From assembly GCA_023136395.1 (NCBI GenBank), contig JAGLRI010000031.1, positions 1 through 11,024 of the forward strand: a stretch of 11,024 nt of DNA. Reading direction: 5' to 3'. This DNA is from Candidatus Bathyarchaeota archaeon (GTDB lineage: Archaea; Thermoproteota; Bathyarchaeia; Bathyarchaeales; Bathyarchaeaceae). Position numbers and translations under genes: made by a program. The notes under the pieces are model-generated. The model was not told the origin of the DNA, did not search any database, and saw only the letters and a list, made by a program, of their open reading frames with translations. Numbering within the stretch: position 1 is the stretch's first letter; every line of letters starts with the position of its first letter. Below are positions 6,759-11,024 of this stretch, in pieces.

Positions 6759-6895
6759 TTATCAATCATACATGCAAATATGTAAAGTCGAAGATTTTTG
6801 CTTTTCAAAGACTCCATCAAAGGGATAAATATGTTAAAAAACTACTTGAAGAGTCTGAAGAAATTATGAAAGAATTTTGTAAAAAATGGAGGTGA
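6755..6895 (+). other. Open frame of 46 codons without an ordinary start codon
   Basis: The gap between pps and the next gene holds an uninterrupted frame that stays open from inside the end of pps to the TGA at 6893-6895, inside the next gene's ribosome binding site. The residues look protein-like: an aromatic and basic first half (with KSKIFAFQRLHQRDKYV) and a charged amphipathic second half (KKLLEESEEIMKEFCKKW). No ATG, GTG or TTG occurs until a late ATG near the end. AGGAGG at 6741-6746 lies 8 nt before an ATA at 6755, a very rare start. It may be the remnant of a small gene, an unusual small gene, or chance. I do not recognise the sequence. Confidence 0.3.
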
Positions 6896-6896
6896 T
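6888..6896 (+). promoter_or_regulatory. Strong ribosome binding site of the HPS-RraA gene
   Basis: GGAGGTGAT is a near-perfect complement to the archaeal 16S rRNA tail; its GGAGG core lies 7 nt before the ATG. It is the strongest such site in the window and suggests that this gene is translated well on its own, not through coupling to pps 141 bases upstream. Confidence 0.75.
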
Positions 6897-6899
6897 TAT

Positions 6900-8198
6900 A
6901 TGTCATTTGAAAAACCCGTGCTTCAAATTGCATTGGATTTTGCAAACATGCATAGAGCTTTGGAGGTGGCAAAGGAGGCAGTTAAGGGTGGAGTTGATTG
7001 GATAGAACTCGGAACACCACTCATAAAAAGTGAGGGATTAGAGGTTGTTCGAGTAGCAAAAAAAACATTTCCAGAACACACAATCGTAGCGGATATGAAA
7101 ACGATGGATGCAGGTTCTTTAGAGGTGGAAATAGCTGCTAAAGCAGGTGCGGACGTAGTCATGCTTCTAGGTGCAGCAGATGATAGCACCATTTGCGAAG
7201 CGGTGGAAGCCAGCAAGCGTTACGGGGCTAAGATCATGGTGGATCTCATAAATATTGAGGATATGATAACTCGATCTGTAGAGTTGGAAAGGCTAGGAGT
7301 AGACTATATTTGTGTTCACATAGGAATAGATCAGCAAATGCGAGGAATGGATCCATTAGAAATTTTAAAACAGATAATTGAGGTTATAGGCATTCCCATG
7401 GCGGTATCTGGTGGCATCAATAGCGAAACAGCTGCTAAGTCTGTAGAGATAGGAGCCAGCATCATAATTGTGGGTGGAGCAATAACTAAGGCTGAGAACG
7501 CTGAGAAAGCAACCAAAATAATTAAGGAAGTCATATTGACGCGTAAACCGATAGTTTCGAAGTTATTCAAGAAGTATCAAGAGGAGGAGCTTCATGATGT
7601 CTTTATGAAAGTGTCAACACCAAACATATCTGATGCGCAACAAAAAAAGGGTGAAATGGTAGGAATTAAGCCGATAACGAGTGGTGTAAAAGCCGTTGGG
7701 AAGGCTATAACAGTTCGAACATACCTCGGTGACTGGGCAAAACCTGTAGAAGCAATAGACATAGCTCAATCAGGAAACATAATTGTAATTGAGGCACCTG
7801 GTGATAAAGCCGTTTGGGGAGAATTAGCTACTCACAGTTGTGTGCAAAAGAAGGTTAATGGAGTGGTAATAGATGGTGCCATCAGAGACGTTGATGAGAT
7901 AAGAGCCCTAAAGTTCCCTGCTTTCGCAACGAAAATAAACCCAACAGCGGGTGATCCGAAGGGATTTGGCGAAATTAATGTGGAAATCAAGTGTGGAGGT
8001 GTGATTGTTCGACCTAATGACTGGATAATTGCTGATGATAACGGAATAATGGTCGTTCCAAAGGAGAATGCTGTTGAGATTGCAAACAGGGCCATGGATG
8101 TCCTCGAGAGGGAGAACAGAGTAAGGGAGGAGATTAAGCGAGGGAGCACGCTATCAAAAGTTTTGAAGTTGAAAAAGTGGGAAAAAATCATTGGGTGA
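6900..8198 (+). CDS. Fusion of 3-hexulose-6-phosphate synthase and an RraA-type aldolase-like domain
   Basis: Residues 1 to about 212 form a beta/alpha barrel of the OMP-decarboxylase superfamily with HPS features: ELGTPLIKSEG (36-46), the metal and catalytic motif DMKTMD (65-70), HIGIDQQ (140-146) and AVSGGI (168-173). HPS interconverts ribulose 5-phosphate plus formaldehyde and hexulose 6-phosphate; many archaea run it backwards to make pentoses. Residues from about 222 to 432 are an RraA-like domain. They keep the residues that serve metal and pyruvate binding in the HMG aldolases of this family: GEL (307-309) and DGAIRD with Arg329 and Asp330 (325-330). The fusion is commonly named hexulose-6-phosphate synthase/ribonuclease regulator in archaea, but archaea lack the RNase E setting in which RraA was named. 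It ends one to six bases before panE and lies inside the CoA cluster, which hints at a metabolic role for the second domain. Confidence 0.88.
   Translation: MSFEKPVLQIALDFANMHRALEVAKEAVKGGVDWIELGTPLIKSEGLEVVRVAKKTFPEHTIVADMKTMDAGSLEVEIAAKAGADVVMLLGAADDSTICEAVEASKRYGAKIMVDLINIEDMITRSVELERLGVDYICVHIGIDQQMRGMDPLEILKQIIEVIGIPMAVSGGINSETAAKSVEIGASIIIVGGAITKAENAEKATKIIKEVILTRKPIVSKLFKKYQEEELHDVFMKVSTPNISDAQQKKGEMVGIKPITSGVKAVGKAITVRTYLGDWAKPVEAIDIAQSGNIIVIEAPGDKAVWGELATHSCVQKKVNGVVIDGAIRDVDEIRALKFPAFATKINPTAGDPKGFGEINVEIKCGGVIVRPNDWIIADDNGIMVVPKENAVEIANRAMDVLERENRVREEIKRGSTLSKVLKLKKWEKIIG
8194..8198 (+). promoter_or_regulatory. Ribosome binding site supporting the TTG start of panE
   Basis: GGTGA, overlapping the stop codon of the upstream gene, lies 5 nt before the TTG at 8204. 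It favours this start over GTG codons at 8195 and 8177, which would only add residues before the Rossmann strand. Confidence 0.55.
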
Positions 8199-8203
8199 AA
8201 AAA

Positions 8204-9127
8204 TTGAAAATAGCAGTGATGGGAGCTGGATCCATAGGAAGCCTTTTTGGGGGCATTCTGGCTGAAGCTGGAAACGATGTTACTTTAATAGCTCGAGAAA
8301 ATCATGTGAAGGCAATTCAGCAGAACGGTTTAAGAATTGAAGGGATTTCCGGCAAACACGTCGTAAAGGTTAACGGTGTAACTACACCATCTCATATCAA
8401 AAATCCCCCTGATTTGATTCTCTTAACAGTTAAGGCTTATGACATAAGGCAAGCGGTTATCGACGTGGAGGAACTTATGGAAAAGGACACAGTCTTACTT
8501 TGTCTCCAAAATGGATTAGGGCTTGAGGAAATTGCATCCAAAATAATTGGAAGAGAAAGGGTGCTAAGGGGAGTAACGTGCCATGGAGCTTTACTTAAAG
8601 AGCCTGGCTTAGTTGCACACACAGGTAGGGGTGAAACTGTGATTGGGGAATTGAATGGGAAAATAACTGAAAGAGCTCGAAACCTCGCTGATACATTCTC
8701 CAATGCTGGACTTTCAACCAGAGTGACAGATAACATAAATGGCACAGTATGGACTAAAGTTTTAATAAACGCGAGTATAAATCCGTTTGGAGCTTTAACG
8801 ACTATGAAAAATGGAGAACTCCTAATTATCCCTGAAATTAAAGAGCTCATGACAGAAACTGTCTATGAGGGAATAAAGGTTGCTAAAAAAAATGGTGTCA
8901 AATTGGAGGATGATCCTGTTACGTTAATGATAAAGACCGCGGAGATGACTGCTCAAAACAAAAATTCCATGCTTCAAGACATTGAGAAAGGAAAAATAAC
9001 GGAAATTGATTTTATAAATGGAGCTATTTCAAATTTTGGTAAAAGAAAAGGTGTTTCAACTCCTTTAAACCGCCTATTAACTCACTTAGTAAAAGGCTTA
9101 AGTAAAAAAACGAAAGGTGAAGCCTAA
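8204..9127 (+). CDS. panE: Ketopantoate reductase (2-dehydropantoate 2-reductase, PanE)
   Basis: This enzyme reduces ketopantoate to pantoate with NAD(P)H, supplying pantoate kinase. With the TTG start it has 307 aa, normal for the family. The Rossmann loop GAGSIG is at 7-12 and an Arg at 31 follows the second strand, where a cofactor phosphate could be held. TVKAYD (75-80) and QNGLG (102-106) are family landmarks. The helical C-terminal domain carries Lys185 in WTKVLINASINP, the expected catalytic lysine, with Asn189 and Asn193 as substrate-side residues. It begins 5 bases after the HPS-RraA stop and ends directly against coaBC. In Thermococcus this step is reported as the point of feedback inhibition by CoA; whether that holds here cannot be seen. 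Confidence 0.93.
   Translation: MKIAVMGAGSIGSLFGGILAEAGNDVTLIARENHVKAIQQNGLRIEGISGKHVVKVNGVTTPSHIKNPPDLILLTVKAYDIRQAVIDVEELMEKDTVLLCLQNGLGLEEIASKIIGRERVLRGVTCHGALLKEPGLVAHTGRGETVIGELNGKITERARNLADTFSNAGLSTRVTDNINGTVWTKVLINASINPFGALTTMKNGELLIIPEIKELMTETVYEGIKVAKKNGVKLEDDPVTLMIKTAEMTAQNKNSMLQDIEKGKITEIDFINGAISNFGKRKGVSTPLNRLLTHLVKGLSKKTKGEA
9116..9120 (+). promoter_or_regulatory. Ribosome binding site supporting the TTG start of coaBC
   Basis: GGTGA inside the last codons of panE lies 7 nt before the TTG at 9128, which itself follows the panE TAA with no gap. Confidence 0.55.
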
Positions 9128-10381
9128 TTGAAATGGCATCCGTCTAAAGACATAATAGAAACATGTGGAAATGAACTCAAAGATAAAAAAATAGTTTTAT
9201 GTTTAACAGGTAGTGTTGCGGCCACCCGAAGCTCGGAGATTGCTCGACAACTAATGAGGTATGGCGCAGAAATCATTACAGTAATGTCCCCCATGGCTCA
9301 GAAAATTATCCACCCCAATCTTATGGAGTGGGCTACAGGAAATCCCGTTGTAACAGAATTGACCGGAGAAATTGAACATGTGACATTAGCGGGTGAACAT
9401 TTGAAAAAAGTTGACCTAGTTCTTATCGCTCCAGCTACAGCGAACACAATAAGCAAGATTGCTTGTGGAATAGATGACACAACTGTTACATCAGTTGCTT
9501 CAACCGCTTTTGGGTCAGGAACACCAATAGTAATCGTTCCAGCAATGCACAAGTCCATGTACAACCACCAAATTTTAACTGAGAACATAAGCAAACTCCA
9601 GGCTTTGGGCGTGAATTTTGTAGGACCAAGAATTGAGGAAGGGAAGGCGAAGATCGCTAAAACTGAGGAAGTTGTTAAAGTAGTTATCCAGCAACTCACT
9701 TCTAAGAGAGATCTGGAGGGAAAAAAGATCATGATCACAGCTGGATCGACCATAGAATACATAGACCCGATGAGGGTGATCACGAATAAAAGCTCTGGAA
9801 AAATGGGTATTGCGATCGCTAATGAAGCGGTGTCGCGAGGGGCAAAAGTAACTCTGATTTATGGACCTGGAACCGCTCTCCCTCCCAAGGAAGCCAACAT
9901 AATTCGAGTTGAAACTACCAAGGAAATGTATGAAGCAGTAGTATCAGAATTAAAATCAGCGAGATATGACATTGTGATTGCTAGCGCAGCAGTAGCTGAC
10001 TGGGCGCTAGAAAAACCCTATGCTTTTAAAATTCCTACGAAGGATGTATCCGAAATTACATTAAAATTGATACCAACATCTAAGATTGTTGACGCTGTAA
10101 AGAAGGTAAGCCCTAACACACTCCTCATTCCATTTCGGGCAGTACATAACTTATCCGATGACGCATTGATCCAAAGTGGGTATGAACGGTTGAAGGGTGC
10201 AAAAGCTGATTTAATCGCTGTTAACGATGTTGGAAGAAGTGGTGTCGGATTTGGGTTTGATACCAACGAGCTCTTTATCGTTGATAAAGATAAAAAGGTT
10301 GTTCACATTCCCCTTGCCCCAAAGCTGGAGGTTGCAAGAAAACTTCTAGACGTTATTTTTAACGAAATGAAGCCAACATAA
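9128..10381 (+). CDS. coaBC: Bifunctional phosphopantothenate--cysteine ligase / phosphopantothenoylcysteine decarboxylase (CoaBC, Dfp)
   Basis: The protein converts 4'-phosphopantothenate and cysteine to 4'-phosphopantetheine. The N-terminal half (to about 190) is the FMN-binding CoaC decarboxylase: GSVAA (28-32), probable catalytic His84 in EHVTLA, APATANT (101-107) and PAMHKSMY (138-145). Bacterial enzymes have Asn where His141 stands here; I believe archaeal relatives often have His. The C-terminal half (from about 196) is the CoaB ligase: TNKSSGKMG (219-227, with the Asn that in E. coli helps handle the acyl-cytidylate), AAVADW (287-292), Lys301 in the position of the essential E. coli lysine, and NDVGRSGVGFG (366-376). 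At 417 aa it is full length. A 12-bp hairpin overlaps its stop codon. Confidence 0.94.
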   Translation: MKWHPSKDIIETCGNELKDKKIVLCLTGSVAATRSSEIARQLMRYGAEIITVMSPMAQKIIHPNLMEWATGNPVVTELTGEIEHVTLAGEHLKKVDLVLIAPATANTISKIACGIDDTTVTSVASTAFGSGTPIVIVPAMHKSMYNHQILTENISKLQALGVNFVGPRIEEGKAKIAKTEEVVKVVIQQLTSKRDLEGKKIMITAGSTIEYIDPMRVITNKSSGKMGIAIANEAVSRGAKVTLIYGPGTALPPKEANIIRVETTKEMYEAVVSELKSARYDIVIASAAVADWALEKPYAFKIPTKDVSEITLKLIPTSKIVDAVKKVSPNTLLIPFRAVHNLSDDALIQSGYERLKGAKADLIAVNDVGRSGVGFGFDTNELFIVDKDKKVVHIPLAPKLEVARKLLDVIFNEMKPT

Positions 10382-10403
10382 TCTATTTCTGGAAATAGAT
10401 TAT
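10378..10403 (+). repeat. Perfect 12-bp palindrome overlapping the coaBC stop codon
   Basis: ATAATCTATTTC (10378-10389) and GAAATAGATTAT (10392-10403) are exact reverse complements around a two-base centre. As RNA it can form a stem of 11 or 12 pairs closing just after translation ends; as DNA it is an operator-like site about 50 bases before coaD. No T-run follows it, so it does not look like a standard intrinsic terminator. The structure is seen directly; the role is open. Confidence 0.6.
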
Positions 10404-10451
10404 ATGAATTCTCTGGATATCTTCTCAATTTATTGATACAAAATCAATTAT

Positions 10452-10949
10452 ATGGCTACTGTGGTGAGGAAGGTGAAAAGAAAATTTGAGATAGTAGTTG
10501 TTGGTGGAACCTTCGATGAGTTTCACAAAGGACATCGAGTCATCCTAATGAAAGCTTTTGAGATTGGAAATCGCGTACTGATCGGTTTATGTACTGATAA
10601 GTTTGTGAAAAAATTAAGAAAAACCCACAAAGTTTCAACCTACAACGACCGACTGAGAAATTTAGAAGCGTTCTTGAAAGAACAAGGAGTTTCTAGTCGG
10701 GTAGAAATCCTTCCTTTGGGGGATCCTTATAGTTATACAGTTTCAAATAACCTCCTTGATGCGATTGTGGTGAGTCAAGAAACAGAGCCACAAGCCCATG
10801 AAATAAATGTAAAGAGGGAAGCTAGGAAATTACCATCATTAAAAATTATCGTTGTGAAAACAGTTCTTGCAGAAAATGGTATCCCAATATCTACGACAAG
10901 AATTCGGCAGAAAGAGATTAATTGTAAAGGAGAGTTGTTGAAGGCTTAA
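10452..10949 (+). CDS. coaD: Phosphopantetheine adenylyltransferase, archaeal type (CoaD/PPAT)
   Basis: This enzyme transfers AMP from ATP to 4'-phosphopantetheine, giving dephospho-CoA. It belongs to the nucleotidyltransferase superfamily: GGTFDEFHKGH at 18-28 contains the HxGH motif (25-28), and ISTTRIR at 146-152 is the second ATP-binding motif. VVSQET (106-111) is typical of the archaeal and eukaryotic PPAT family and separates it from bacterial CoaD. At 165 aa it has the normal size. No ribosome binding site precedes the ATG, and an AT-rich TATA-like stretch (ATTTATTGAT, 10428-10437) sits about 20 bases upstream, so it may be transcribed separately as a leaderless mRNA. GTG at 10461, 10464 or 10473 are alternative starts. 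The 70-base gap and the palindrome before it also suggest partly separate control from coaBC. Confidence 0.92.
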   Translation: MATVVRKVKRKFEIVVVGGTFDEFHKGHRVILMKAFEIGNRVLIGLCTDKFVKKLRKTHKVSTYNDRLRNLEAFLKEQGVSSRVEILPLGDPYSYTVSNNLLDAIVVSQETEPQAHEINVKREARKLPSLKIIVVKTVLAENGIPISTTRIRQKEINCKGELLKA

Positions 10950-10956
10950 CGTGTTC

Positions 10957-11008
10957 AAAGAAGGAACTTAATGATATGTATGAAAAGTAGGAAGTTGTAA
11001 CCTTCTTT
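10957..11008 (+). terminator. Possible 3' structure and T-rich end after coaD
   Basis: AAAGAAGG (10957-10964) is matched by its reverse complement CCTTCTTT (11001-11008), whose T-rich end could act as an archaeal termination tract. The loop is long (36 bases), so the stem is weak. The last 75 bases of the window otherwise show no gene. Confidence 0.25.
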
Positions 11009-11024
11009 TACTAATAAAAAGTTT

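Noticed and set aside
6772..6828. An 18-codon frame from ATG 6772
   Set aside because: Very short, no ribosome binding site, no recognisable content.
8177..8203. Longer panE starting at GTG 8177 or 8195
   Set aside because: The TTG at 8204 gives the usual short lead into the Rossmann strand and has GGTGA 5 nt upstream.

Overview
The window looks like a piece of an archaeal chromosome, most likely from the TACK branch; Bathyarchaeia is my guess, held loosely. The evidence is the archaeal form of coenzyme A (CoA) synthesis (pantoate kinase plus phosphopantothenate synthetase instead of PanC and CoaA), an archaeal-type phosphopantetheine adenylyltransferase, an Rpo5 RNA polymerase subunit, TATA-box-like promoters, purine-rich Shine-Dalgarno sites of the GGAGGTGA type, and frequent GTG and TTG starts. 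The base composition is AT-rich and the genes are tightly packed. I see no tRNA, rRNA, CRISPR array or mobile element.

Layout. Positions 1-1291 (minus strand, cut by the left edge) hold the N-terminal half of an SMC-family ATPase whose head resembles SMC5/SMC6. A divergent promoter region with an 8-bp inverted repeat follows. Positions 1467-4241 (plus) hold a compact tungstate uptake operon, tupA-tupB-tupC. Converging on it at 4297-4848 (minus) is a single-gene unit for RNA polymerase subunit Rpo5. A second divergent promoter region (4849-5037) leads into a CoA synthesis cluster that fills 5038-10949 (plus): pantoate kinase, phosphopantothenate synthetase, a hexulose-phosphate synthase/RraA fusion, ketopantoate reductase, CoaBC and CoaD. 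The last 75 bases hold no visible gene.

How the genes work together. The CoA cluster covers ketopantoate to pantoate (PanE), pantoate to 4-phosphopantoate (PoK), condensation with beta-alanine (PPS), addition and decarboxylation of cysteine (CoaBC), and adenylylation to dephospho-CoA (CoaD). The enzyme that makes ketopantoate (PanB), the beta-alanine source and the dephospho-CoA kinase are not in the window. The HPS-RraA fusion sits in the middle of this set and has no textbook role in the pathway. The tungstate operon suggests tungsten (or molybdenum) pterin enzymes such as aldehyde:ferredoxin oxidoreductases elsewhere in the genome.

Most notable. The Rpo5 protein is about twice the usual archaeal length. 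Its extra N-terminal part aligns by eye with the jaw domain of eukaryotic Rpb5, a domain classically described as absent from archaea. Second is the HPS-RraA fusion inside the CoA cluster. Third is a set of clean palindromes at promoters or gene ends, plus an open frame of 46 codons (6755-6895) with no ordinary start codon.
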